The notes beneath the pieces are model-generated. The model worked only from the letters and a program-made list of their open reading frames with translations. It made no database searches and was not told the DNA's origin. Shown here piece after piece: positions 23,938 through 36,600 of a stretch of DNA of 64,000 nt. The DNA comes from Chlamydoabsidia padenii (Eukaryota > Mucoromycota > Mucoromycetes > Mucorales > Cunninghamellaceae): the NCBI GenBank assembly GCA_025330725.1, contig JAIWND010000022.1, forward strand, positions 62,001 to 126,000, read 5' to 3'. The position numbers were made by a program, and so were the translations under genes. The stretch's first letter is position 1. The number at the start of each line of letters is the position of its first letter.

Positions 23938-25793
23938 TCATCGTCTTGATGCTGCGCCATTTCGTTTTGGTAATACACCCTATAATAAAACAAAGATGAG
24001 TATTCTTCACTATATATATATAACATACCTTCATAGCCAAGTATTCTGCCTCTATATCTTCTTCTTCTTTGGATGACAAGGGTGCATTGATATTATGTGG
24101 CGCTACAGTTGTGTTTTCTATCATAATTCAAAAGTATGAGCCAGTTTCGATTATCATTCATTTGTCCACTTACTTAGTCGTCTTCCTCGGCTAGAGGTCT
24201 CTTGTCGAGGAGAAGATGATCGGTCACCACCTATCCGCTTTCTATGGTTTTGTTTCTGTTGTATCCTTTCATAGACTTCTTGAAAGATGGCTGTCGTATC
24301 CAAGTAATTTGTTGCTTCCCTGTCGTCCTTGATCTGTTTCCTATGTTCATCAATCACAAGCGCAAGTAGTTCCGTCAAATGCTGTGAATCGGTCTATATA
24401 TATATATATATATATAAGTATATCATCAACATCATTCCACCTGTCTTTTTCATTTTCTTTTACCTTGTATTCGTCTTCTATTAACATGACATCCAAATCA
24501 AAACCCTGTTTCGTCATTGTCATTTGATAGTTTTTAAAACTTAAGGCACTTTCGATCGTCTGATCTCGAATTAGTTCAAGGTCCGCTACCATTTCTTGGA
24601 AAGCTGCATGGTCACCTAAGTTAAGAAGAAGATCAATCAATCCATTATCATTACTTTTCCAAATCACTTACCTTCTTGTATACTTTCAAGTTCTTTTCGT
24701 AGAGATTGTAGTTTTTCTTGATATACCCTAAAAAAGAAAAAGACCCCCCGAAAAAAAAAAAACGTTAGCAAATTGCATTATCATATCAACATAGTAAAAG
24801 GACTTGCTCGTCGTTTTGCTCCCAGAATTCATTATCCATCCAAGCCATCAAATCATTGTATTCCCTTGTTCGACGGAACATTTTCGTTTCCGTCAAGTCA
24901 GGCGTGTCATCTAAATAAAATAGAAAATAATCAGTAAGTTTTGAATGGGTCTTTTTGTCTTTGTGACACGAAACACACAATTAAAGAAACTTTTTTTTTG
25001 TTACCTTGATGCCAACGGAATGTGGAAGTGGTAGGTGGATAAGAAGAAGGAGGTTGATGTTTGACATAATAAGAAGGATCAAAAGTGGCGGGCATTTTGT
25101 TGTTATTGGTTGATTTGCTTGGCGGATCGATTGGATGAGGTAATGAAGCATGATGATGAGAAGAGGGTGATCCATTATGCCAAACCATGGAAGGTGGTGG
25201 TGGGTAAGAATGATCCATAGACAAGTCATGTGGTTGCTGTTGTTGCCAGGGATTCTTTGCCGCCCGAGACGATCTTCCCGTATCACCGACTGGCTGAGTT
25301 TTCATCGAAGTCTCGTAATGGTTGCTGTTGCTGGAATAGTAGTATGGTTGATAGTCGTTAGTACCGGTATGTGATGACGCGGGGTTGGTATACATGTAAG
25401 GAAAACTGTTGGAAGCTGGGTGTGGTGGTAACACAGGTCCTTTTTGAATAAAAAAAAATACAAGTTAATAGACTGCTGAATTACAAATAAGATGGACATG
25501 AATGGTAGTATACCAGTAGTTGTTATCTGATGCAAAGATACTGATCCATGTGGAGGTGACCTTGGTGGTGGTGGTGGTGGTGGTGGTGGCGCGTTGTAGT
25601 ATGGTTTTGATTCTCTCGGTAATGTTGGAGTGGTATTATATGTCGGTTGATTTTTCATTTGTTGCTGTTGCTGTTGCTGTGCCGATAAAGTTGGTGGAGG
25701 TGACCGTGAATGAGTAGTGTACATAGATTGAGAAGGTGGATGCCTAGCGTCGGCTCCAGCTTGAGCGACAATGTATCCAAATTGAGGTAGCAT
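23938..25793 (-). CDS. Sds3-like subunit of a Sin3/Rpd3 histone deacetylase complex
   Basis: The Sds3/BRMS1-type domain suggests a scaffold of the Sin3-HDAC corepressor. Exons on the minus strand are 25793-25514, 25439-25005, 24910-24808, 24727-24672, 24615-24464, 24393-24174, 24117-24029 and 23979-23938, giving 458 aa. The N-terminal half is Pro/Gln/Ser-rich, with nine consecutive Pro. The conserved block begins at 'FWEQNDEVYQEKLQSLRKEL' and continues 'GDHAAFQEMVADLELIRDQT', followed by a coiled-coil-like stretch. The intron after exon 3 appears to be GC..AG (donor GCAAGT at 24807); only this choice keeps the frame and restores 'NDEVYQEK'. Family call is from the conserved block; the N terminus is unrecognised. 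Confidence 0.82.
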
Positions 25794-26135
25794 GATGTCT
25801 TTTTGTAACAATGTCAAACAGGAACTAAATAGAGTGAATAAATGTCAAATACAAAGAATAAAACAAGCTTTGGTTATAAATGTTTAGTAAGAAGAAGAAG
25901 AAGGGAAAAAGAGGAGGAAAAACAGAAAGAAAGAGAGCGACAAGTGGAAAACTGAGATTTTTTATTCGTTTCCAGTCAATTTTAAACGCCGATCAATGGA
26001 GGGCATTTTTGGGGTTCAAATCAAACAAAGCAAGGAGAAGATGGAAAGAAGGAGTATCAAAGTTATTTCACAGTTTCAAAAAAAAAAATCAGTATGTAAA
26101 AAAGATCAATTTTATTATATAGAACAATGACTAAA
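25794..26135. other. intergenic region
   Basis: Upstream of the Sds3-like gene and downstream of the Cys-rich membrane protein gene. Contains AATTTTAAACGCCG near 25977, a variant of the recurring element. No gene is seen. Confidence 0.35.
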
Positions 26136-27470
26136 CTAGTGAGTATAATTGTTACTATTACTATGGTTCAAGTTGGGATGAGAGCCAGTCAAGGGAGGAG
26201 TAAAAGTACCAGAGGCTCGGGGAGATGCTTGAGCAGAAAGTTTCGTAGTCGATCCATGGTTCCCCAAGCTGAGACTAGACGATTTTGCATAGTCAGGGGT
26301 GGTGAGATAAACCATACTGGCGCGTTTGACGTCAAGGTCGCTCCGACGAAGTCCCAACGTTTCATCATCATAAGAAGAGTCATCATCATGATCCAGCATG
26401 GCATATTTAGCAAATTCTTCATTGTCCCCAAAGAACTTGCCGATCTTTTGATGTTCCTTTTTCGATTGATAACGTTGTAAAGCCCAGAGTAAGAGTAAGA
26501 TGATGAGGATAAAGACAAAGACGGATGCACCAACGACACCCCATAACCAAGCAGCAATTTCACGAAAGACATCCGGAGCCACCACACACACACCATTGGG
26601 GTTGCACGTATTTGAGAGGCATTCACGGTCTTGAGAGCAGGTGGCACCATTTGGTTTGGAATTGACACAGGCTTCGTTCACACAATAAGTGCCGTCGGTA
26701 CAATTGTCCCGGACGATGGTTTGTAGCATGGAATCACCATCCGAATCATAAGAGACATATTGAGTACTATATATATATATATATACATTCCCACAAGAAA
26801 ACAGTTAAAAGAGTGGGCGCGCATGCATGTTTATGCACTTACGTATCATTTCCACATTTTCCATTCAATGGTACAGCCTTGACATTACAAACACCATTAA
26901 GACAGATCCCGTTGGTTCCTTGACATTCATCGTCTCGTTGCTAATCAAGTGAGAAATGAGTGTGAGCATAAACAAATTAAGTACTTTTTTTTTGATTATC
27001 TAGTTACCATTTCACACACAGAGTTTGTTGGTAAAACAGGTGTACATTTAGATTGGTTATCGGGACAATAAGTATTGGGTCCGCATCGAGCTGGGTATGG
27101 ACGGATTTTGGTGTTCCAACTAGAGTATCAAAAAAAAAAAGGGTCAGTATAAAAAGGTGGGTCTCCTTGTTTTCCAATCCCCGCTACGTTTACCCTTTCG
27201 TATAATCAGAGTTAGTACAGCCAATGTAGTTACATGTGTTACTGGAAGGATCACAAAAGAGGTAAATACTGCCGCAAGCATCGTTGTATTGCCAAGTCAA
27301 TCTATAAGAAGGATAAAAGATGTTTAATCGTCAAGAGGACAGTAATGGATTGATTCTGTGGTTTACTGGTTATAAAAGGGTGTCGAATCACAGGGTTCAC
27401 CATATATTGAAGAAGCAGATACGATACAGCCAAGTGAAGATAATCCTACTACTATCTTTAACAGATTCAT
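26136..27470 (-). CDS. cysteine-rich type I membrane protein
   Basis: I do not recognise a named family. Exons on the minus strand are 27470-27367, 27301-27194, 27119-27008, 26940-26843 and 26766-26136, giving 350 aa. It has a signal peptide ('MNLLKIVVGLSSLGCIVSAS'), then a Cys-rich ectodomain with EGF/disintegrin-like spacing ('CTDGTYCVNEACVNSKPNGA', 'CSQDRECLSNTCNPNGVC'). One transmembrane helix follows ('LWGVVGASVFVFILIILLLL', about residues 220-240), then a roughly 110-residue Ser/Asp-rich cytosolic tail. The layout suggests a cell-surface sensor or wall-associated protein. A recurring element (GAATCCCG) lies about 100 bp upstream. Confidence 0.85.
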
Positions 27471-28134
27471 TATGTGTTGGAAGAAGGTGATAAAAGAAAA
27501 AAGTGGGAGAAGAAGGAAAAAGTTAAAAATAAAAATCCAAACATTGATAAGGAAAGAAAAGAAAGAATTTGAATCCCGACAATGGTTCGTTTTATTTTTG
27601 GAATGATTTAGTCACACCATGCATTTTTGAGATAGATAGAAGATACCGTCTATCCTTTATCAATTATGCAGTTTAACAAGATCACCTTTTAACATCTAGA
27701 AAGTAAGGGATGGTTGTTTGAATTGGTAATAATGAGGAGGATGAGTAAAAAAAAAAAAAAAAAAAAGAGAGAAAACGGGAAACTAAACCTTCAGTTTCAA
27801 ATTGTTTTTGCACGTGGATGAGTCGTTTCATGCTTATTGGAAGCCGAGAAGACAAGTACATTTCAGGTGGTTGATACCTTTTTAAAATCCCGACGATGCT
27901 GTCAGATCAAAAGAGTCTACAAGTAAAAACTAATGAACTTGCCTATTACTCAAGAACTACCGGCGGGGGTTGAAAACAGGGGAAACGGTGGTGACAACTA
28001 ATAAGTTTGCTAATAACCTCCTTCTGAAAGTGGTAAGAAAATAATTTAAGATTACTTGTTCGTTACATCAAAAATTTGTCGTTTATAAAAGACCCTGGGA
28101 AATGACTCTTCTTTCTTTCTTCTTTCAATTTGAA
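27471..28134. other. divergent intergenic region, Cys-rich protein / chitosanase
   Basis: Contains GAATCCCG near 27572, AAATCCCG at 27885-27892 (about 245 bp before the chitosanase start) and a clear TATA box (TTTATAAAAG, about 28081-28090). No gene is seen. Confidence 0.5.
28081..28090 (+). promoter_or_regulatory. TATA box of chitosanase gene
   Basis: TTTATAAAAG lies about 45-54 bp upstream of the ATG at 28135. This argues against the upstream in-frame ATG at 28102, which would lie too close to the box. Confidence 0.6.
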
Positions 28135-29565
28135 ATGAAATTGCTTGTATTACTGTTGCTGGCCACGCCCAGCGTTCTCTTTGCCCAAAATGCCTACTGT
28201 AGAAATGAATTTGCTCAAACTCCAAAACATTGTGCCAAATTCGGCTTTAAAAACATCACCCCTGATGATCAGCAATGTGGAAAGAAACATCCCAAACCTC
28301 ACAAAGTCAAAGGTGGGGTCCATCAAACAAACTGTACGACATTTTATGATATCAGTCATCTTCCATCACAATCCATCGATGCTCATACTCTTTCCATGGC
28401 ACAATTAATTACCAATGTGTAAGTTAAAAGAATGATAATGCCAAACTGGGATTGACATTCAAATCCCGACTTTTTTTTTAATATACTTACTTGATTCTCT
28501 TTCTTTTTTTTTTCGATAAAGATTCGAAAACGGAAATACGAAGATGGGATATGCTGTAAGTACACTATCACTTTTGAAATGAATCGAGTACTGACTGATT
28601 TTCATATTCCTGCTACATTAGGCCTCAGAAAACCTTGGTGATTGTCGAGGGTATACAAGGTAATAATGTTTATATCACATTGCTATGGTAACAAACTAAC
28701 AAAGGTAAAAAATCTCTAGTGGTTACATTGGATTCACCACAGGCACCAATGATGCTTATGCGGTAGTGAAACAGTATGCCAAAAGAACCCGTCATCATCC
28801 TTTCCAAAAGTATATGAAAGCACTGGCCAAACTCTCTAGTTATAAATTTGGTGATCCACGTCGAGCCGATACCAGTCAATTAAAAGGATTTGCCCAAACT
28901 TGGAAGAAGGCTGCTTGTACTGATCCAATGTTTGTCCAAACCCAATTGGATGTCGGCCATGCAATGTATTTAAAGCCCGCTCTCAAATATGCCGCCTCGG
29001 TCAATGTCAGATCTAATCTCGGAAAGGCCCTGTTTTATGGTAACCCCCCTTTTTTTCTTTATAAAATAACGCATGTACTCATCCTTTCTTCATTAGATAC
29101 CATTGTTCAACATGGCTGGCAGGTAAAAAACAACAACCCATCACACTTAATAAGTAAGCCCTCATTCATTCATTTTTTTCATAATGGTAATAGTATGTTG
29201 AGCCCTTGATCAATCTTCCCCGCATTCTACATATCACTGGACCCCGTAAAAAGGGAGAATCAGAAAAAACCTACTTGACCCGCTTCCTCACCACCCGCCG
29301 TCAATTAGTATGTTGTTTCCCTGGCAAGACATGGAACGAGTCCTCCGATCGAATGTCCGATTTGCAACGTCTTGTGGATGCCTGGGATAAGAACAAGGAT
29401 TTGAAACACCCTGTGCATCTCGTCACGTTTGGGGTAACTGTGACAGGCAAAGAGTCTATCGTTTATGATACAGCAGGATGTAAATCCAAAAAATCGTATC
29501 ATCCCTTCCATTCTTTACCTGCCGCAAAGGATCTTCCTATACCTCAATGCCCTAACAAACTTTAA
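28135..29565 (+). CDS. secreted chitosanase, glycoside hydrolase family 46
   Basis: Endo-hydrolase of chitosan, a major wall polymer of Mucoromycota, so it could remodel the wall or recycle chitosan. Exons are 28135-28418, 28522-28555, 28622-28659, 28720-29039, 29097-29122 and 29194-29565, giving 357 aa. It has a signal peptide ('MKLLVLLLLATPSVLFA') and a Cys-containing N-terminal region. The GH46 core follows: 'FENGNTKMGYA' with the likely acid Glu97, then 'NLGDCRGYT' with Asp113 and 'SGYIGFTTGTNDAY'. The Glu-Asp spacing is slightly shorter than in bacterial GH46. Three internal exons are only 26-38 nt, yet the catalytic segment spans them without a frame error. AAATCCCG also occurs in intron 1 (28461-28468). 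Confidence 0.92.
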
Positions 29566-29832
29566 ATTAACGTGTGAATCGAATAAATAAGCGGATAATT
29601 GTATCAAGCATAATTTCGGAGTGGTGGGCAAATCGGGATTTGAATTTGGAAGATCTTTTTTTTTTTTTATTTAAAAAAAACTGTTAATGTTTATCCGGTT
29701 CTTTCTTTCTCTTCCACTACATCTCTTTTACTTTATTTATTGAAATCGAACAAAAACATACCATTCCTTTTACTGTCACTTTATTCTACCTACTTTATAT
29801 AATCCGACTTCAAAAACAGAAAGTAAAAAGTA

Positions 29833-31475
29833 ATGACTACGACTTATCATCCTGGGGACGACAAGATGGAATACCGTTATTTGGGCAACTCTGGACTAAA
29901 GATCAGTGCATTATCACTTGGCTCTTGGATCACCTTTGGTAAGGACATGTTATCACCATTAATACATTTGTATCTAGAACAAAACATACTCACAAAACAT
30001 ACTTTGTTTTATGATGCTTTCATGCGTGGCTTCTTCTAGGCGGGCAATTGACACCAGGTAAATACTCCCACCACACTACCCGAACTAATATCTTCTTTGT
30101 TTAACCCACTCATTCTTTTATTATATTATATAGAACAAGCAACAGAGATTGTTAAAACTTCCTTGGATTTAGGGATCAATCACTTTGATGTAGCCGAAAG
30201 TCATTCAGGTAATGAACCCTTCCCGAAACAGTATATGTACTTGATGATGATCGATCTGAACGTGTGTCTTTTTTCTTTTCTTTTTTACTTTGGTTATAAT
30301 AGGTGGGCAAGGCGAAATCGACCTGGGGTTGGCATTACGGAATCAAAAAGGACTACGACGATCGGATTTTGTGATCTCGACAAAGGTATTTTGGGGCGGT
30401 AAGGGTCCTAATGATCGTGGATTATCAAGGAAACATGTATTTGAAGGTACGGTGGCTTGTTTGCAACGACTTCAGCTGGACTATGTCGATGTGTTATATG
30501 CCCAAAGGCCAGGTATGCATCTATGAAACAAACTATTCTTTTACTGACCTCTTTTTTTTTTTTTCAAAAAAAATATAGATCCTGATACTCCTATGGAAGA
30601 AGTCGTCCGGGCGTTTAATTGGTGTATTGATAAGGGAATGGCTTTATATTGGGGAACAAGTGAATGGCCTGCTTATATGATCACGGAAGCCATGATGATT
30701 GCCAAACAACTCCAACTTATTGCTCCGATCACAGAGGTAAAACCCCCTATAAATAAATCAACAAATGAATACGATTAACCTGTTGTCTTATAGTCTCCAC
30801 AATACAACATGTTGAATCGGGAACGGGTCGAAAAGGAATACTGTCCCATGTATAGTCAATACAAGCTAGGGATTTGTACATGGTCACCATTAGCATCAGG
30901 TAATACTTTTTTTTTTGAAAAAGATACCCCTGACTCATTTTAATCATTTCATCTTTTGTCTTTTTCACAGGGCTATTAACAGGAAAATACAATGACGGAA
31001 CGATTCCTCCATTCACTAGGCTGGCCATCCAAGATCATCCTGTCATCAACCGTTTACGAGTCGGATATTACAGCGATGAAGGGAAAAGAAAACTGGAAAA
31101 GATTAAAAGGATATGCGTAAGTGATCGTCATGTTTTGTCTGTCTACTCTACTAACTAACTTTGTGATGACGATGATAGGACATTGCTCACCGACTGAAAT
31201 GCAGCCCTGCCCAATTAGCTATTGCGTGGTGCTTGAACAACCCAAATGTCACATCTGTCATCATTGGCGCCTCTACACCAGCTCAAGCGACTGAAAATAT
31301 CCATGCTCTCAAGATTCGGCACCTTTTAACCAACGATATTATGCACGAACTAGATATAGTAAGATACAGACGACATGGGATTCTTGGATTATCTCACTCA
31401 CCCCTTGACTTTCTATTTAAACATTAGTTACTAGCCAACAAACCGGAACCTGTCTTTGACTTTCGCAAATCTTGA
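29833..31475 (+). CDS. aldo/keto reductase, Kv-channel beta-subunit type (AKR6-like)
   Basis: NADPH-binding TIM-barrel protein resembling potassium-channel beta subunits. Exons are 29833-29938, 30040-30057 (18 nt), 30134-30208, 30303-30512, 30579-30736, 30794-30899, 30971-31116, 31179-31358 and 31428-31475, giving 348 aa. Family blocks: '[20 protein letters not shown]', '[20 protein letters not shown]', '[15 protein letters not shown]', 'TWSPLASG' and '[20 protein letters not shown]'. The catalytic Asp (in 'FDVAES') and Lys (in 'STKVFW') are present. The usual catalytic Tyr is replaced by His ('[10 protein letters not shown]' where homologues have Val-Tyr), which may reduce or alter reductase activity. 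The second exon, 18 nt, encodes the 'GGQLTP' turn. A recurring element lies about 195 bp upstream, in reverse orientation. Confidence 0.92.
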
Positions 31476-33147
31476 CGAACCCAGTTTCTCTATTTTTTTT
31501 TTTTGTAGTTACTCTCTCTCCTTATATATATAGCTTTTATACTTGGATCAATATATACATATACAGATATACAACTTCATCTTCCCCTTATTTAAAATCT
31601 CTGTTGATTGTCCAATAAAACTACTCTTCCTTATCCAACCTGAATAAAAAAGTGTCTTTTTTGATTTATGCATTATGTCTTTTGGATTACCACGTATTGC
31701 TCTTGTTTAAAGGCATTCGCAGATAGACAGTAGTTGCTATGCTGGGGTTCAAACTGGGAATTGCTAGGCGCAGGGAATTTTGGTGTTCGGCGTTTGAAAA
31801 TGAGGTTTTCTTTCGTCTAGAAAAAAAAAGTCATCGCAAGTTTGGACAGACTGACACAAGTATCTTGGTACTTGGCTTTTGCGGTAAAAAATGTTGGAAA
31901 TATACCATAGTTTTCACTTGGCCACTTTAATCATTAGCATTCGTTAACAACGGAGCGAGTAGTGCTCTTTCAAAATTCCGTGCGGACTTTCCGTGCGCCT
32001 AGCCTTTCCCTTTTGAATTGGGTCTCGCTCTCTTGAATTTTAAACGCCGCCAGAATTGGTGCTACACAATTTCCAAGGCATATGATCCTCTCGTACTGTT
32101 GTTTCTTTTAATAGGTAATCTATATTTCTGTATATTATTTTCATTTGCCACATCTTTATGATGGTGTGTCAAGGGGGCACTTGATCTGTCTTTAAGGGGG
32201 CACAAGGGGGTTTTTGTTATTGAAATCCCGATATGACTTTTTGCATGAATGACACCCCATACAAAAAGTACCTAATCATAGATATAACACACGCAAGATG
32301 GCATGTATGCATCAAATCTGTGAGAACGTAAGGTAGATCATACATACATACCGCTTGAAAATAAACATGAATCGGTGTACCCCACGACATTCATTTTCTT
32401 TGGAATGTGTGCGAACGGAATTTGAAAATGCCATTTTTTTGTTTCAACATGCTACGCATTGCCATTAAAAAAAACATGTTCTCTCAAGGAATAGTGCTAC
32501 GATCCGAGGAACGGGAACCCCAACAAAGTTCATTGGATCGATGACTTGATTGCAAATCCCGCCACGACCGTCATTCATGGTTAAAATTGAAAGTGACCTC
32601 CCCCAAAATCGAACGATTGCCTTTTTGTTTTATGACAGCCGAGAGCGGACTTATTTTCAGGGTAGGACAAAGGGTATCGAATCAACAAAGTAAACACTAT
32701 TTCTCTTGTAAGAGTATCACTTTTTTATTTGTTTGCTTGTACTTGTAAAACACGGTCATCTTTTTAGTTTGAAGCATAACAAAGAAACATCTTGATCAGT
32801 TGTGGATCAAATGGGTAAAAAGATCGGTGTTTCAATTGTGGCCTGACATTGTGCCACAGACCAAAAAAGTTTAATTACATTCATTTTACTAAGACAAGTT
32901 TGATCTGGATAGGATGGTTGTTTATTAGTAAAAGTAGTATTAAGACTGAAGTAATGGTATCAATCATAAGTTAAACAAAAAAAAAAAGAGGAGGGTGAGA
33001 AGGAGAGGTAAAAGTATAACTACGTAACAATGGGATATATTAAAAAGAGAGACACACACAAAAAAAAAAAAAGGCAAATATAAATATATACTAAGTAAAA
33101 ATAAAGAAGAAAGATATCACTATAAGAAAATAAATGAGAGGAGTAGA
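31476..33147. other. intergenic region with repeat fragment
   Basis: Contains repeat copy 3 (about 31738-31985) and two further AAATCCCG sites (32223-32230, 32554-32561). From about 32090 to 33147 I find no gene-like frame. Confidence 0.4.
31738..31985. repeat. dispersed repeat, copy 3 (fragment)
   Basis: Shares 'AATTGCTAGGCGCA', 'TTTTGGTGTTCGGCGTTTGA' and 'CTTTAATCATTAGCAT' with the long copies at 8.3 and 19.5 kb, in the same order and direct orientation. Only about one internal unit is present. Confidence 0.8.
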
Positions 33148-34383
33148 CTAGTATGGTTGAGTCATGGAGTATTGTGTTGATGATGGGGTATACGATCCAT
33201 AAAAGTTCATTGTAGCTTGATCTTGATAAGACGGTCCCTGATTAAACCCACATGTTGCTGATGGTAGTTTTTGTTGATGGATGGTATTGTTGATTAATGG
33301 TGAGTCCTGGAAGGAGACAGTGGACATACAAGGATGTGTATAGTAGTGTGAATCCATTGATGTATTTGCAGGTAACGTAGGTGCAATGGGTAAATTTAGC
33401 ATGATATCGTTATTAATACTGGAATGTTGTAGTTGTTGTTGTCGCTGTGATTGGTGATATTGTTGTTGATGATCCATCGAATAATGAGGTGAAGGTGGAA
33501 AGGAAGTAGCTGATGATGTCGTCAAAGTAGAATCATAAAACAATGATTGTTGGGATGGTGTTGCAGGTGATGAGTCAGATACAGTCAAAGAGAACATGGA
33601 GCTACTTCCTCTGCTGGCGTAATCCAACAAACTGTGTTGATCCAAGTGATCGATTGAGCCCATATCTTGTAAACTATTATTGTTGGTATCGTAGTGGTTG
33701 CTGTTGATGGGATTTCTGTAGGCATAGTAATCCTGTTGATGAGAAGACAAGGTGGTAGTATTGTTCATAGAAGGCACAGAGCGACTAGGAGCCAAGTGAT
33801 CCATAGAAGAAGCCGGTGTGGTGATGCCAGTGGTCGAAATAGAAGAATACGATTGTTGAGCATGTCGATAAGGTGAATAGATTTCTTCAGCAGAGGGAAT
33901 AAAACCAGTATTAGAGATACCAGAAGGAGTAGCACCAGTGGAGGGTAAATAGACTTGTTGTTTTTGTTGTTGTTGTTTTTGTTGCGGCGGCTGGTTGGTT
34001 GGTATAAAATAGTTTGCATGAGGAGGTGCCATCGGATTAGAATAAAAGTAAATCGAAGGATCATCCACAAACAAAGGGTGAAGTAAATCCTTAATATTAT
34101 GTTGAGTAGCCAAAGCCTTTGCACGTGAGAAGGTCACCCTATAATATATATATATATATATACATATACAAAAGATGGATGAGTTAGTTGGTTACACATA
34201 TGCTATCAAACAATCTTCTTGTTGTTATTGTTATTTTATTGAAACTTACCAGACGCCTTTGAGATGCATGGCCCCGACTTTAACCACCACCCGTCCTTTT
34301 TCATTCTTGAGAATTCCATCTCTTTTACCACGAGACATACCAGTAACATTCAATAGTTTGGTACCATTGATCATATCATTATC

Positions 34384-34425
<42 letters not shown>

Positions 34426-34799
34426 CGAGAGAGAAAGAAGGGGGTGAGTCTCATATCATAACAAAAAAAAGGAGTTTATGGATCACTCCACAGGGGAAGG
34501 GACTGGGGTAGAGAGGAGGAATATATAAACTTACCTTGTCTTCTTGCCACACATATACCACGAGCATCTACTTGATAACATATGGTGCCTTCATCTTCCC
34601 ACAATGAGGTAGTTATTTTAAGTCGATTAGTTGAATTGCTGTTATGAGGAGGTGAAGGTGGAGTTGCTGTTGCAAGTATAGGTTCCGAACTAGTCACCAT
34701 GGATTGTTGTGTATAGCATTCATAACCTTGTGATTGTTGTGAAGTGGGATAATAAGTGGTGGGTAAGGATGACATTGAGTTGCTGGTATAATGATACAT
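33148..34799 (-). CDS. APSES-domain transcription factor (StuA/Efg1/Phd1-like)
   Basis: Fungal-specific bHLH-like DNA-binding regulator that in other fungi controls development and morphology. Exons on the minus strand are 34799-34535, 34382-34250 and 34138-33148, giving 462 aa. The APSES/KilA-N domain (about 58-165) is split by both introns. It contains '[20 protein letters not shown]', then '[20 protein letters not shown]', '[16 protein letters not shown]' and '[11 protein letters not shown]'. The remaining roughly 290 residues are Gln/Ser/Asn/Tyr-rich and probably disordered activation sequence. Upstream sequence is gene-free for nearly 3 kb, which fits a regulator with a large control region. 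The DNA-binding domain is intact. Confidence 0.95.
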
Positions 34800-35512
34800 T
34801 GTTGAGGGACAATATGTATAAAAGATATATGTATAGAAGAAAGAGAGACTATATATAAATAAATAAAAAAAAAAGGTGGAGAAGAAAGAAAAAGGGGGAA
34901 AAAAAAAAGGGAAAGTGCGCGCAAAAAAATTTATATGGTAGGTAGGTGTTTCAAAAAAAAAAAAAAAAAAAAAAAGCTGAGTGGCAAATTAAAAGAGTAG
35001 ACCTCCTGGTTTTCCAAACAACAAACAAATAAATAGTATAGGTGTATATATATATATATATATATATATGAATATATACAACAAGTGAAGTGGATTTAAG
35101 AGGAGGAAGATAAGAACAAGAACAAAGAAAAGAAAAAGAAAAAGAAAGAAGCAGTAACGTTTACATTTTTAATATCAGAAATGGGGGGAGCAGTGGGGAG
35201 GACAAAAGATTAGTGTAAATTTTTGTATTCGTAAACGCGCAAGCCTGGAGCACAAAGCAAAGTGCCGGGATATGAAAACCTTATGGTAAACGTGGGGGAT
35301 CTTTCAATAGCCGCTATGTCATAAACCCACTATCACAAAGGAAACAAATAAAATAAAATAAAAGCAAAACTACTGACGTTACTTGCCTTATTCTGTCAGC
35401 AAGGTCAATAGTGAAACTATCAAGGATCATCATTTCATCATTAGGATATTCATGCCAATTAGGGTCAGAATGGATTATTCAACCCCCGACTTTTTTTTTC
35501 TCTTCCCCTTGT

Positions 35513-35514
<2 letters not shown>

Positions 35515-35554
<40 letters not shown>
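35515..35554. repeat. poly-T run, 40 nt
   Basis: Uninterrupted T tract in gene-poor DNA upstream of the APSES gene. Confidence 0.95.
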
Positions 35555-35557
<3 letters not shown>

Positions 35558-36327
35558 TATGCATATAAACGATCTCCATTCTGAATGAGTCAGGTTAATA
35601 CCTTTTGGGAAATGCGATAGCTTTATTACATCCAGCACGTGGGGTCCGACTTATCAGACAGGCGGAGATTTATACCAGTAGATGTAAAATCAATGCGAAC
35701 ACCAAGTCAAGCTAAACTTACCACTTGACCGGGTTCTATCTGGATTCGAAAACGTTGGGGTTGTGCGGGGATGATGACATTCCCTGTCACTGGAATCTTT
35801 TTTCATGCGAGGTGATCGTCAGCCTACCACAGCAGCAAACCACCACGTGTTGGTTCGTTACCAGTCTCTCTTTTTTTTTTTTTTTTTTTCTTCGAGTTAA
35901 AGAACAGTAAGAAGGTCACTTCGAGTAAATGCGAGTCGATACATACATACTTATTGGTTGAAAGATCACATTTTATCAGATGTTCGCACTTTAGGAGTTT
36001 ATAAACAAGGCGTGTGTCATCTGATACATTTCATGCTGGGTAACAATCAAAGCTCTTCCAACAGTACAAATCAAAGATGGTAAATGGAAGATGGTTAGCT
36101 TAAAATAATTTACTATCGTCACCAAATGCATGAATAGAAATCAGAAGATAATAAAATCCACTATGTGTTTATTTTTATTTGTAAAGTTGTAATGTAAATG
36201 TAATTATCATGGGGGGGGAGGTAAGGTGAATGGATAACTACAGTATTACCTAGTGATAACTAAAACTAAATGATATACAAGTATCCTATACTACATACTA
36301 ATCCAACCTTGAGGGAGATTGTCAATG

Positions 36328-36600
36328 TTAATTCATAAAGCCAGTAGTTGCTGTTGTACTGGTACAGTTACATGTATACACAGATGAGATTCCATTGTCA
36401 GTCGCATGATTCGATCCAAATGTTTGTACCTTGGTATAACCTTGATACGACGATGATGTCTCCGTTCTAATTCTATCCAAACGAGCCGTTAGTTTCATTT
36501 CCTTTTCGATCATTTTTTTATTTTGACAAACCTGTTCCGCCCAGATTTTAATATATGCAACAAGAGACATGACCTTGGGGGCATGGTGACACCAAATCAT
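36328..36600 (-). CDS. possible small protein or gene fragment, unrecognised
   Basis: A 90-codon ATG-initiated frame ('MIWCHHAPKVMSLVAYIKIW' at the start). It has balanced amino-acid composition, unlike neighbouring low-complexity frames. Coding-like sequence continues upstream on the same strand ('DWFKLQVRRYPYRK') but is cut by an in-frame stop, so this could be a decayed gene. No family is recognised. Confidence 0.25.
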   Translation of the reverse strand: MIWCHHAPKVMSLVAYIKIWAEQVCQNKKMIEKEMKLTARLDRIRTETSSSYQGYTKVQTFGSNHATDNGISSVYTCNCTSTTATTGFMN

